Positions 7,424 through 14,701 of a stretch of 36,855 bases of DNA are shown in pieces. The position numbers were made by a program, and so were the translations under genes. The DNA comes from an uncultured Flavobacterium sp. (GTDB lineage Bacteria > Bacteroidota > Bacteroidia > Flavobacteriales > Flavobacteriaceae). The stretch covers positions 1 to 36,855 of the forward strand of contig NZ_CAMLIX010000021.1 in NCBI RefSeq assembly GCF_946479975.1, in the 5' to 3' direction. Under the pieces are notes generated by a model. It made no database searches. It was not told where the DNA came from and worked only from the letters and a program-made list of their open reading frames with translations. Positions within the stretch are counted from its first letter, which is position 1. Each line of letters begins with the position of its first letter.

Positions 7424-8002
7424 TCAATTAGTTTCGACACTAATAAAACGATGGTATTCTTTAATTCTATTTTTTAATCTTTCTGCCAAATAAGTATTCC
7501 CGTCTTTTAATTCGTCATATAAAGTTTCAGCTTCTTCGATATATTTCAGCTTTTTATCGTCGTTCCAATAATAAGGAGGTTCGTATAAATTGCATATTCG
7601 ATCGGCCATTTTAACAGCCCAAATTTCTATTGGCTGTTGTTTTATTCTTTTTATACTGTCCAGCATTTTTTCGTAAGAATTCTCGATTTTTTCATTTTTT
7701 GTTAATGCCAAAACACCTTGAGCAACATTATTTCCGAATAAATCCTGTACTTTTTCCAAATTTAGAGAAGTATCTTCGATGGTATCATGAAGCATTGCGC
7801 ACTTGATTGCCAAATCTGCATTCATATTTTCTGTATGATGAATGGCGTTGAAAACTTCAAAAACAACACTTCCAATGTGATTGAGATACTCTACCCTTTC
7901 GCCTACATTGCTGCCACCATATTTTTGTCCGTCATGAAGTTTTGAAACCAATTGCCAAATATTCTGAATTTCGTCTATTGACCAGTCTTTTTGTTGTTTC
8001 AT
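7424..8002 (-). CDS. Mesh1-like HD hydrolase, probable small alarmone hydrolase
   Basis: A 192-residue protein resembling the (p)ppGpp hydrolase domain of RelA/SpoT and free-standing Mesh1-type enzymes. From the ATG at 8002, H42 lies in YLNHIGSV, the HD pair H72-D73 sits in HDTIEDT with E76-D77, and D134 is in VKMADRICNLYEPP. These are the Mn-binding and catalytic positions of that family. No synthetase, TGS or ACT domain follows. It may hydrolyse (p)ppGpp or another nucleotide, and probably acts in the cytoplasm. An in-frame TTG at 8053 would add 17 residues of no evident value. Confidence 0.82.
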   Translation of the reverse strand: MKQQKDWSIDEIQNIWQLVSKLHDGQKYGGSNVGERVEYLNHIGSVVFEVFNAIHHTENMNADLAIKCAMLHDTIEDTSLNLEKVQDLFGNNVAQGVLALTKNEKIENSYEKMLDSIKRIKQQPIEIWAVKMADRICNLYEPPYYWNDDKKLKYIEEAETLYDELKDGNTYLAERLKNRIKEYHRFISVETN

Positions 8003-8153
8003 ATTAAAATTGATTTCTTGTAATTTAGGACTTTTCTGGAATATTTCCAACAATTTTGTATGTCATCTGTGTTTTAGGTTATTATATTGATTGTATATTC
8101 GCTTAATATAAAAACTATTTATCTTGGAATAAACAAGACTTTAAAACCAAAAA

Positions 8154-8936
8154 ATGAATAAATTAAAAATATTCGATCAAACATTTACTGACAAAAAGAA
8201 TTTTGTTTTTTTAATTCTATTTGAGTTGTTAAACAATGTAGAATTTGAGGAAACTATGCCAATTGAATACAATAAATTACTATCTGTATTTGATGAAAAA
8301 ATTAAATATAGTTTTAGTGAATTGGATTTAAATGTTGCTTTAAATGAGGAAAACATAGCTTCTTTCATCAAAATTTTCGAATCAATAAAATCAAACAGAT
8401 TTAATTTACTCTCTAATGATCTGAACCAAGTATTAAGATCAAAATTATTTCAAAATCAAGATCATAAAAAAATAGGAAAAATAATTTATAAAGAACTTGA
8501 TAATAAAATACATGTAACAGATATATTTAACGCAATTTTAAATGGTTTAAAGTTTGAATCTTTTTATGAATTAAGTATTGTAAATCCAAGTGAATTTCTT
8601 GGCAACTGGACTTCTATTATGGAGACAGGACAATTGAGGATAAACTACAATATGACAGATTGGATGCCAATTGGATCAAAAATCGAATTAAAAATTGAGG
8701 AATTTGAGAATGATTTATATAAATTCATTTGTTTAGCAACAGTCAGAGATTACAATTCTGGTGCTGTTTTTTTAATAAATGTATGTGAAACAAATGTTCT
8801 AATAAAGGATGGCTTTTTTCATCATTACCACTTTCAAACAAATCAGTTTTTATATAAGAAATCTATTTATGAATTTGAAGATAATACATTCAAAACTACA
8901 ATTGATGGTTATGAATTTGTTTTCCAAAGAGTATAG
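8154..8936 (+). CDS. Hypothetical protein with a lipocalin-like C-terminal half
   Basis: A 260-residue orphan, more AT-rich than its neighbours, with no signal peptide. Residues 1-145 are predominantly helical and charged. From about residue 148 (FLGNWTSIMETGQLRI) to the end (TTIDGYEFVFQRV) the sequence alternates short beta strands, starting GxW and ending VFxRv, reminiscent of lipocalin-like beta barrels. That resemblance is weak and is an inference from pattern only. It is not in an operon: the HD hydrolase is divergent and the next serine hydrolase convergent, with no clear terminator between. Confidence 0.65.
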   Translation: MNKLKIFDQTFTDKKNFVFLILFELLNNVEFEETMPIEYNKLLSVFDEKIKYSFSELDLNVALNEENIASFIKIFESIKSNRFNLLSNDLNQVLRSKLFQNQDHKKIGKIIYKELDNKIHVTDIFNAILNGLKFESFYELSIVNPSEFLGNWTSIMETGQLRINYNMTDWMPIGSKIELKIEEFENDLYKFICLATVRDYNSGAVFLINVCETNVLIKDGFFHHYHFQTNQFLYKKSIYEFEDNTFKTTIDGYEFVFQRV

Positions 8937-8946
8937 ACTAGCCTAA

Positions 8947-9954
8947 TTATGGCTTCAGTATTTTTTGTATGGAATCACTAATTTCGTCTAAATTATTTTG
9001 TTTGTTATTCGTCATCAAAATAATCGTAAAATTAGGATTGCTTACCACTAAAGCCTGATAATTAAACGCAGTGCCATCGTGTCTATGTTTTGTGACTTTT
9101 CCATTTAAAATACTTCCTTCGCCAAGACCCGTCTGACTCTCTTCAGAAAAAGGAATAAAAAGCTGGTTTGTAGATTCTGGCGTAATAATTTTGAATGAAT
9201 TTATAGCTTCTGACCATTTGTAAAAATCTTTCAAATTTAAAGCAGTCCAGCCAGAAATATTGTATTTAAGAGCATCTTGCTTTCCTTTATTATTGAAAGA
9301 TTTTGCAAATAGTTTTTCTTTTTCGTCTGGATCTACAAGAGCATTTTTTATACCAATTGGAAGAAGTATTTTCTTGATTACAAAAGTATCGAAAGACATA
9401 TTAGTAATTTTTTCAATAATTCTCCTTTGTAAAAAGACATTGTTATTATTGTAATCGTATTTTGTTCCTGGCTCAAAGTCGAGAGATAAAGTACTTTTTA
9501 AAAAAGCCATATTATCAGAATCCTGATTAACTTCTTTCCATTTTATTTGTGGAAGTCCGCTGGTGTATTGCAGTAAATGAATAATTTTAATTTTTGAAGC
9601 CCAAGAAGGAAGTTCAGGCAGAAATTTAGAAACAGCATCGTCAAGATTCAATTTACCTTGTTCTTTAAGCATCATGATTCCAACAGCATTAAATTCTTTT
9701 GCAATTGAACCAATATGAAAACGATACTTTGTATTTAATAGATTCAATTTATTTGTATCTACTTGCCCAAAAGCTTTTTCATAAATTATCTTGTTCTTTT
9801 CGGCAATCAAAACATTTCCATTAAAACTTTTAGACTGTTGTAAGTTCTCAAATAAAACATCTAGATTGTTTTCTATTTTATTATTTTGGCTGTAACCATT
9901 TACAATTGTAAGCAATAAGATAATAACAGAAGTTTTTCTAAAAGATGTTTTCAT
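8947..9954 (-). CDS. Class C beta-lactamase-like serine hydrolase, exported
   Basis: A 335-residue protein with a signal peptide (about residues 1-22, IVNGYSQ). All three motifs are present: SxxK as S83-I-A-K86 (HIGSIAKEF), YxN as Y168-N-N170, and an HDG near residue 295 (KHRHDGTAF). TSGLPQIKW follows the first motif as in the family. It is likely a periplasmic D-alanyl-peptidase, esterase or beta-lactamase relative. It is only distantly similar to the hydrolase at 6302-7360, and motif usage differs, so the two do not look like a recent duplication. Confidence 0.84.
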   Translation of the reverse strand: MKTSFRKTSVIILLLTIVNGYSQNNKIENNLDVLFENLQQSKSFNGNVLIAEKNKIIYEKAFGQVDTNKLNLLNTKYRFHIGSIAKEFNAVGIMMLKEQGKLNLDDAVSKFLPELPSWASKIKIIHLLQYTSGLPQIKWKEVNQDSDNMAFLKSTLSLDFEPGTKYDYNNNNVFLQRRIIEKITNMSFDTFVIKKILLPIGIKNALVDPDEKEKLFAKSFNNKGKQDALKYNISGWTALNLKDFYKWSEAINSFKIITPESTNQLFIPFSEESQTGLGEGSILNGKVTKHRHDGTAFNYQALVVSNPNFTIILMTNNKQNNLDEISDSIQKILKP

Positions 9955-10264
9955 GAATTAAATAATTTTAAATCATAAGTCTATGTTAGCTACGCTTTGT
10001 TACATTGAACATTGAAATTGATTAAAATGGTATGAAAAAGTTAATTAAATGTAAGGGCTTTAATTTGGGCTAAGGTCTAGACAACTGACTCCAATTACTA
10101 ACATAAAAAAACTTTAAATAAGTTAATCTCTTTTAATAGTGTAAGTTTTTACCTCTGTTTTTATTTATATTTGCTTTTTAAAAATTTTATTATATTAAAA
10201 TCTAGTGGTAATATTATATATATGTAATCTACCTTAAACTACATTCTTTAAATCTATTAATTTA
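9955..10264. other. AT-rich gene-poor stretch upstream of the SUKH-like gene
   Basis: No convincing gene. Apart from the TATATTTG element listed separately at 10166-10173, I see only AT-rich filler and a 13-codon ORF that I do not support. Confidence 0.4.
10166..10173 (+). promoter_or_regulatory. Possible -7 promoter element
   Basis: TATATTTG matches TAnnTTTG, about 92 bases upstream of the SUKH-like gene. No TTG lies at the expected upstream position, so it is weak. Confidence 0.3.
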
Positions 10265-11164
10265 ATGACAAAAATATTTGTAATTATATTCAGTATTATT
10301 GTAGGTCTAATTATTTTATATTTTGTATTAGCATTTATTCTAATTCAAATTAGAAGACCAAAGTTCAATAAAAAAGGATATTCGTTACTTGAAAAGGAGC
10401 TTTTAGATATTTTATTATCAATGTTTGATAATGATTTATCCCTGAAGATTAAGAGTCAACTTGAATATTTTGAAAATAAAAGGAAATGGCGTCAATACTG
10501 GGACAAAAGCATGTCGTTAGAATTGTATGAAGATGGAAAAATGTCATCTGAATTAAGATATCCAAGAAGAGATGAAAATAAAATAGCAACAATAAGATTT
10601 AAAGTAAATAACGAAAAATATAGTATCGAATTTGATAGCTACAATGGTAGAATTTGGGGATGGAAAATTAGACCAAATCCGAAACATATTCAAAAAGCAA
10701 AAAATATTCAAATAACAAGTAAAAAGATCGATAATGATCCACATGAGAAAGTTTCAATTACTATCGAGAAAAAAGAATTTAAAAAAATTCCTGATTTTAA
10801 TGGTATTATAAAGGAAATTTCACAATTTAGACCAGTTAAAAAAGCATTTTTACCTTTAATTCCAAAGCAAATTGAGTTCTTTAAACGAAAAATTGACTCC
10901 ATACTTCCAAATACTTATATAGAAATTATTGAACAATCTGAGGGTTTAGAATTTAATGATTTTAGAATTTTAGGGATATCTGAAGTACAAAAAACTGGTT
11001 TAGATGATGGAAATTATTTTCATTTAGTTGAATTTGACTATGGAATAATTACAATAAAAGAAAATGATAAAAATGGAGAACTTTATTTTTGTCATTTTTC
11101 TGGTGGTTTGATTGAATATTTAGGAACTGATTTTGATAAAATTTTAAAAGAAAGGCTTGAATAA
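10265..11164 (+). CDS. Membrane-anchored protein with SUKH (SMI1/KNR4)-like C-terminal domain
   Basis: A 299-residue protein. Residues 4-28 form one hydrophobic membrane segment followed by the basic IRRPKFNKKG, giving a cytoplasmic C-terminus by the positive-inside rule. Residues about 205-299 look like a SUKH domain: an amphipathic helix then LPNTYIEIIEQSEGLEFNDF, a central VEFDYGIITI strand pair, an acidic turn, and a final GGLIEYLGTDFDKIL. SUKH domains are common immunity proteins in polymorphic toxin systems and also serve other roles. No toxin gene adjoins. The middle region (100-200) is beta-rich and unrecognised. The domain call is an inference by eye. Confidence 0.6.
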   Translation: MTKIFVIIFSIIVGLIILYFVLAFILIQIRRPKFNKKGYSLLEKELLDILLSMFDNDLSLKIKSQLEYFENKRKWRQYWDKSMSLELYEDGKMSSELRYPRRDENKIATIRFKVNNEKYSIEFDSYNGRIWGWKIRPNPKHIQKAKNIQITSKKIDNDPHEKVSITIEKKEFKKIPDFNGIIKEISQFRPVKKAFLPLIPKQIEFFKRKIDSILPNTYIEIIEQSEGLEFNDFRILGISEVQKTGLDDGNYFHLVEFDYGIITIKENDKNGELYFCHFSGGLIEYLGTDFDKILKERLE

Positions 11165-11220
11165 TCTAAAAAAAGTTTAGTCATATTGAATTAGTATTTA
11201 AAGAATTAGATTTAAAACCA

Positions 11221-11250
11221 AAAACTCCTCAATTTCTTAAGGAGTTTTTT
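11221..11250. terminator. Hairpin terminator
   Basis: AAAACTCCT pairs with AGGAGTTTT and runs into seven T on the plus strand. It lies between the convergent SUKH-like and sulfatase genes. Confidence 0.72.
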
Positions 11251-11318
11251 TGCATTTCTTATTAATTATTTAAAAGTATTTAAAGAAGCTGTTAATTGAA
11301 AAAATAAGAACACAATTA

Positions 11319-13682
11319 TTATTTTAAATATTTAATATTTACACTTTCAATTGTACCATTAAATTTAAATGGAGCTTTTTCATAATAAGCTTGCGACACA
11401 GGTGAACCCAAATCTGTTCCAATATCAAAACATTCATTGGCCGAAAAACCTGAATTAATAATTGTGGGTACAGTTCCTTTTATTTCTTCCTTACCATTTA
11501 CAACAATAGTGACTTCTGCCCCACTTAATTTTGGACTTTCTGTATTTGGAATTCTTTTGAAAAGAACTTCAATAGTAGATTTCCCTTTCTGTAATTTTGA
11601 CTTCGATTTTAATTTGGTTCTTTGTATTTCGAACAAATTGTATTCATAATTTAAAACACCATTTTCAACGAACAAAGTCAAACCTCCAGCATAACCCGCC
11701 ATAGCAAACAAAACGCCATTTGCATTTTCAGAAACGTTTAAATCAATTGTAGCTTTATTTGAATTATATCCAATTCTTGGAGCATCAAATTCTGGCAATC
11801 GGGTCATACTTCCAGTATAATTAAATTCTGTTGCAGGATTAGCTTTAATGGCTTCTGGATGCAATAAAACATACAATCCGCCTCCGATAGGCATATTTTT
11901 ATTGGCAACAGATTCCTCCATAAATAAAGTTTGTAACTCTTTTAATTTCTCTGGGTTTTTCTGTGCTAAATCAGTTGCCTGACTAAAATCTTCGTTGATA
12001 TTATACAATTCCCAAACATCTTTTTCAGGCGTCCATTTATCTATTCCAGGCGTTACCGTCATCCACGGAACCCTCGGACCAAAAGTACTTGCAAACCAGC
12101 CATCATGATAAATTCCTCTACTTGCCATTACATCAAAAAACTGAGTATGTTTTTGATCTTTTGCTTTAGCATCATTAAATGTGTAAACCATACTAACTCC
12201 GTCGATAGGATCCTGATCATAGTTGTTTACTTTTTTAGGTTCTTTTATCTGTAATGCCTCATAAATTGTAGGAACAATGTCATTTACGTGATGAAATTGA
12301 GAATGTGGAGTTTTATCCGCTTTTATTTTTTTAGGCCAAGAAACAACCATTGGCTGACGTGTTCCTCCAAAATAACTGGCTAATAATTTAGTTCCTTTAA
12401 ATGGCGTTGAACCCGCCCAAGCCCAGCCAGCATGATACATATTGTCAGTTTTTGGACTTCCTAAAGCATTTAAACCTCCTAATTCATCATTTAGAACTCG
12501 TAAATGATCTTCAATTTTTGTTGGAATTTGATTCTGAGCCAACAATTCACTGATGGTTCCGTTTTGTCCTTCGGAACTAGAACCATTGTCGCCCCAGATA
12601 TAGAAAATAAGGGTATTGTCTGCAATTCCCATTTTTTCTAATTCATCAATAATTCTTCCTACATTATAATCTGTATGTTCTCCAAATCCGGCGAAAACTT
12701 CCATCAGCCTTCTTTGAAAAGGTTTTTCACTTTCTGGAATGTCACTCCATGCCGCCATATTTGATGGTCTTTCAGTAAGTTTTGTGTTATCAGGAATCCA
12801 ACCCAATTCTTTTTCTCTTTTAAATACACGCTTTCTATATTCATCCCATCCGTCATCAAATTTTCCTTTATATTTATCAGCCCACTTGCTGTTTACTTGA
12901 TGTGGACCGTGAATACCGCCAGGAGCCCAATACATAAAAAAAGGCTTATCTGGATTTACAGATTTTTGATCGTGCATCCACTGAATGGCATTATCGGCCA
13001 AGTCATCTGTAAGATGGTAGCCTTCTTCTGCCGTTTTTGGAGGTGAAACGTAGGTTGTATTTTTTATTAATGTTGGTTCGTATTGAGAAGTTTCTCCAGC
13101 TAGAAACCCATAGAAATATTCAAAACCATATCCTGTTGGCCAAAAATCAAATGGTCCAACTTTAGAGGTTTCCAAAGGCGGAGAATTATGCCATTTACCA
13201 AACGCAGAAGTGCTATATCCGTAATTCTTTAAAACTTCTGCCACTGTTGCGGAAGTTTTAGGAATAAGTCCGCTAAAACCATCCCAATCATTTGCCCACT
13301 CTGTAATTTGTCCAGATCCTACTCTGGTGTGATTTCGCCCCGTTAGCAAAGAAGCTCGTGTCGGCGAGCACATTGCTGTTGAGTGAAATCTATTATAAGA
13401 AATTCCCTGATTTGCCAATTTAGTCAGCACAGGTGTATTTACTTCTCCTCCAAAGGTATTTGCCAAACCTGGTCCAGCATCATCTATCAAGATAATAATG
13501 ATATTTGGAGCATCGGCAGGAAGATTCGATTTCTCAATTCGGCGTTTATGAACAGACTCTGCCATACTTGCACCTGCTTTACTGGCTGAGGGAGCTGTTG
13601 GAAAAGGCAGAACATCTTGAGCGTTACTAATAAAAGAGTTACTTAAAAACAAGAACAATAAAAGGCGGATTTGTACTTTCAT
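11319..13682 (-). CDS. Arylsulfatase (Cys-type, formylglycine-dependent), exported
   Basis: A 787-residue protein with a signal peptide (residues 1-21, ending SNAQ). The sulfatase start IIIILIDDAGPG supplies metal-binding D67-D68. The signature C105-S-P-T-R-A-S-L-L-T-G carries the Cys that a formylglycine-generating enzyme or anSME would convert. GKWH and a later WGDNGSS are further active-site elements. The extra C-terminal 200 residues are beta-rich and unusual compared with 500-600-residue sulfatases. Substrate is unknown. No SusC/SusD pair, maturase or second sulfatase lies nearby, so it is not part of a visible polysaccharide-utilisation locus. Confidence 0.88.
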   Translation of the reverse strand: MKVQIRLLLFLFLSNSFISNAQDVLPFPTAPSASKAGASMAESVHKRRIEKSNLPADAPNIIIILIDDAGPGLANTFGGEVNTPVLTKLANQGISYNRFHSTAMCSPTRASLLTGRNHTRVGSGQITEWANDWDGFSGLIPKTSATVAEVLKNYGYSTSAFGKWHNSPPLETSKVGPFDFWPTGYGFEYFYGFLAGETSQYEPTLIKNTTYVSPPKTAEEGYHLTDDLADNAIQWMHDQKSVNPDKPFFMYWAPGGIHGPHQVNSKWADKYKGKFDDGWDEYRKRVFKREKELGWIPDNTKLTERPSNMAAWSDIPESEKPFQRRLMEVFAGFGEHTDYNVGRIIDELEKMGIADNTLIFYIWGDNGSSSEGQNGTISELLAQNQIPTKIEDHLRVLNDELGGLNALGSPKTDNMYHAGWAWAGSTPFKGTKLLASYFGGTRQPMVVSWPKKIKADKTPHSQFHHVNDIVPTIYEALQIKEPKKVNNYDQDPIDGVSMVYTFNDAKAKDQKHTQFFDVMASRGIYHDGWFASTFGPRVPWMTVTPGIDKWTPEKDVWELYNINEDFSQATDLAQKNPEKLKELQTLFMEESVANKNMPIGGGLYVLLHPEAIKANPATEFNYTGSMTRLPEFDAPRIGYNSNKATIDLNVSENANGVLFAMAGYAGGLTLFVENGVLNYEYNLFEIQRTKLKSKSKLQKGKSTIEVLFKRIPNTESPKLSGAEVTIVVNGKEEIKGTVPTIINSGFSANECFDIGTDLGSPVSQAYYEKAPFKFNGTIESVNIKYLK

Positions 13683-13760
13683 AAAAATTAAGTTTTTGGT
13701 CTAATTTATTTATTAAGTAAGTTTTGCTTAAAATTTAAGGCAGTTATAAATTTAAGGCAT

Positions 13761-13768
13761 CAAATCTA
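13761..13768 (-). promoter_or_regulatory. Possible -7 promoter element of the sulfatase gene
   Basis: Minus-strand TAGATTTG matches TAnnTTTG and would give a leader of roughly 75 bases. No upstream TTG is seen at the standard distance. Confidence 0.25.
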
Positions 13769-13801
13769 ATCTTAGAACTTTTTTATGTTTCATATTATAA
13801 A

Positions 13802-13897
13802 ATGAAACAACACTTGGAGCATTTGGAACAAAAAAACTGGTTTAATAGCAATGAATTTGCAATTGAATTTAAAAAGGTAATGGAAAAATTGCATTGA
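13802..13897 (+). CDS. Small ORF, 31 residues, possible gene remnant
   Basis: The ORF starts MKQHLEHLEQ and ends FKKVMEKLH. It is helical and charged, with Trp and Phe at heptad-like positions, and reads like the C-terminal end of a longer helical protein. A hairpin with a T run follows at about 13908-13930. It lies divergent from the sulfatase and next to the tRNA-associated element, so it may be a leftover from an exchanged region. Coding is uncertain. Confidence 0.25.
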   Translation: MKQHLEHLEQKNWFNSNEFAIEFKKVMEKLH

Positions 13898-13941
13898 ACA
13901 TATATAAAAGGTATTAGTACTCAAATACTTTTGAAGCATAA

Positions 13942-13975
13942 AAAAACTCCTAAATCATAAGACTTTGGAGTTTTT
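13942..13975 (-). terminator. Hairpin terminator downstream of the tRNA remnant
   Basis: AAAAACTCC pairs with GGAGTTTTT. It stands just 3' of the tRNA-like remnant, as the similar hairpin at 14323-14352 stands 3' of the intact tRNA-Val. Confidence 0.65.
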
Positions 13976-13984
13976 GGATTTTTG

Positions 13985-14057
13985 TGGGCGATGAGGGGTT
14001 CGAACACCCGACCACTTCCGATGAAAAATCGGAATGCTCTGAATCAGTTGAGCTAAT
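13985..14057 (-). pseudogene. tRNA-like remnant lacking its 5' acceptor strand
   Basis: On the minus strand this matches tRNA-Val from TTAGCTC at position 8 through the T arm to CGCCCA. The 5' acceptor strand is replaced by A-rich sequence that codes the end of the GIY-YIG nuclease. The anticodon arm differs from tRNA-Val: TCCGA pairs with TCGGA around TTTTTCA, which would read UUU but has an abnormal C at position 37. The 3' end reads CAA in place of CCA. It cannot fold a normal acceptor stem and is unlikely to be functional. Confidence 0.75.
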
Positions 14058-14304
14058 TTTTTTGTTTGATTAGTTCTTGAATTTTAATCCTGTTTTTCCA
14101 AGACTTAATTTGTAATTCTCTTTTGTGCGCGAGTTCTTTGGTTTCGTACTTTTCGGTGTAGACTACTTTCCAGTCATTTGTATTTCCTGTAAAGCCTTTG
14201 CTTTTTTGATTGTGTCTAATAATTCTTTTTTCTAAATTGGAAGTGAAACCAATATAGAACTTATTTTTGCTTTCGCTAAACAAAATGTAAACAATAAAAC
14301 TCAT
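14053..14304 (-). CDS. Small GIY-YIG nuclease domain protein between a tRNA and a tRNA remnant
   Basis: An 83-residue single-domain protein of the UvrC/YhbQ-type GIY-YIG superfamily. VYIL (5-8) and YIG (17-19) are the paired motif strands; R27 in LEKRI, H31, and E63 in HKRELQIK match catalytic positions. I prefer the ATG at 14304 because an upstream ATG at 14337 would code through the tRNA-Val terminator. The TAG stop codon (14053-14055) is part of the TTAGCTC of the tRNA remnant, so the gene runs directly into it. Free-standing GIY-YIG proteins include homing endonucleases; T4 SegB acts at a tRNA gene region. Function here is inferred. Confidence 0.85.
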   Translation of the reverse strand: MSFIVYILFSESKNKFYIGFTSNLEKRIIRHNQKSKGFTGNTNDWKVVYTEKYETKELAHKRELQIKSWKNRIKIQELIKQKN

Positions 14305-14322
14305 AAAGTGTATTAAAGCAAA

Positions 14323-14352
14323 AACCTCTAAAATCAAAAGACTTTAGAGGTT
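14323..14352 (-). terminator. Hairpin terminator of tRNA-Val
   Basis: AACCTCTAAA pairs with TTTAGAGGTT ten bases 3' of the tRNA CCA end and upstream of the GIY-YIG start. On the minus strand it is followed by T and A residues. Confidence 0.65.
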
Positions 14353-14361
14353 GTTTAAAAT

Positions 14362-14439
14362 TGGTGGGCGATGAGGGGTTCGAACCCCCGACCCCCTCGG
14401 TGTAAACGAGGTGCTCTGAACCAGCTGAGCTAATCGCCC
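14362..14439 (-). tRNA. tRNA-Val (UAC), CCA encoded
   Basis: The minus strand begins GGGCGAT, which pairs fully with ATCGCCC before discriminator A and an encoded CCA. The D arm reads GCTC/GAGC, the anticodon stem CCTCG/CGAGG encloses TTTACAC (anticodon UAC), and the T arm is GGGGG-TTCGAAC-CCCTC with one G-U pair. It is a complete cloverleaf. The nearby copy at 13985-14057 shares its 3' half. Confidence 0.95.
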
Positions 14440-14649
14440 TATTTTACTAGATTGCTATCGTTTGTGATTGCGAGTGCAAATATACTGCTAGATTTTGTAT
14501 TTCCAAGCATTATATACAAAAAAGTTTAAAATAATTTCAATAAAACATTTAGAAATCTATTTTTCAGTGCATTAATAAAATAAAAAAAGTTCGATTTGTA
14601 AATTTTAGTTAAAAATCAAATACTCTAAAGCTAATTCGGCCGAATATCT

Positions 14650-14679
14650 TTGTATTGATTCGCTATAGTTATACCTTTG
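14650..14679 (+). promoter_or_regulatory. Bacteroidota-type promoter of the ABC exporter gene
   Basis: TTG at 14650-14652, a 19-base spacer and TACCTTTG at 14672-14679 match the TTG-N19-TAnnTTTG consensus exactly. The leader before the ATG at 14702 is about 18 bases. Confidence 0.72.
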
Positions 14680-14701
14680 CTTATCTTAATTGTATATTCA
14701 A

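Noticed and set aside
6302..9954. The two serine hydrolases as a recent tandem duplication
   Set aside because: They differ in orientation, length, YxN motif and most of their sequence.
13985..14057. Calling the tRNA-like sequence a working tRNA
   Set aside because: The 5' acceptor strand is missing, position 37 is C and the 3' end is CAA, so it cannot be a normal tRNA.
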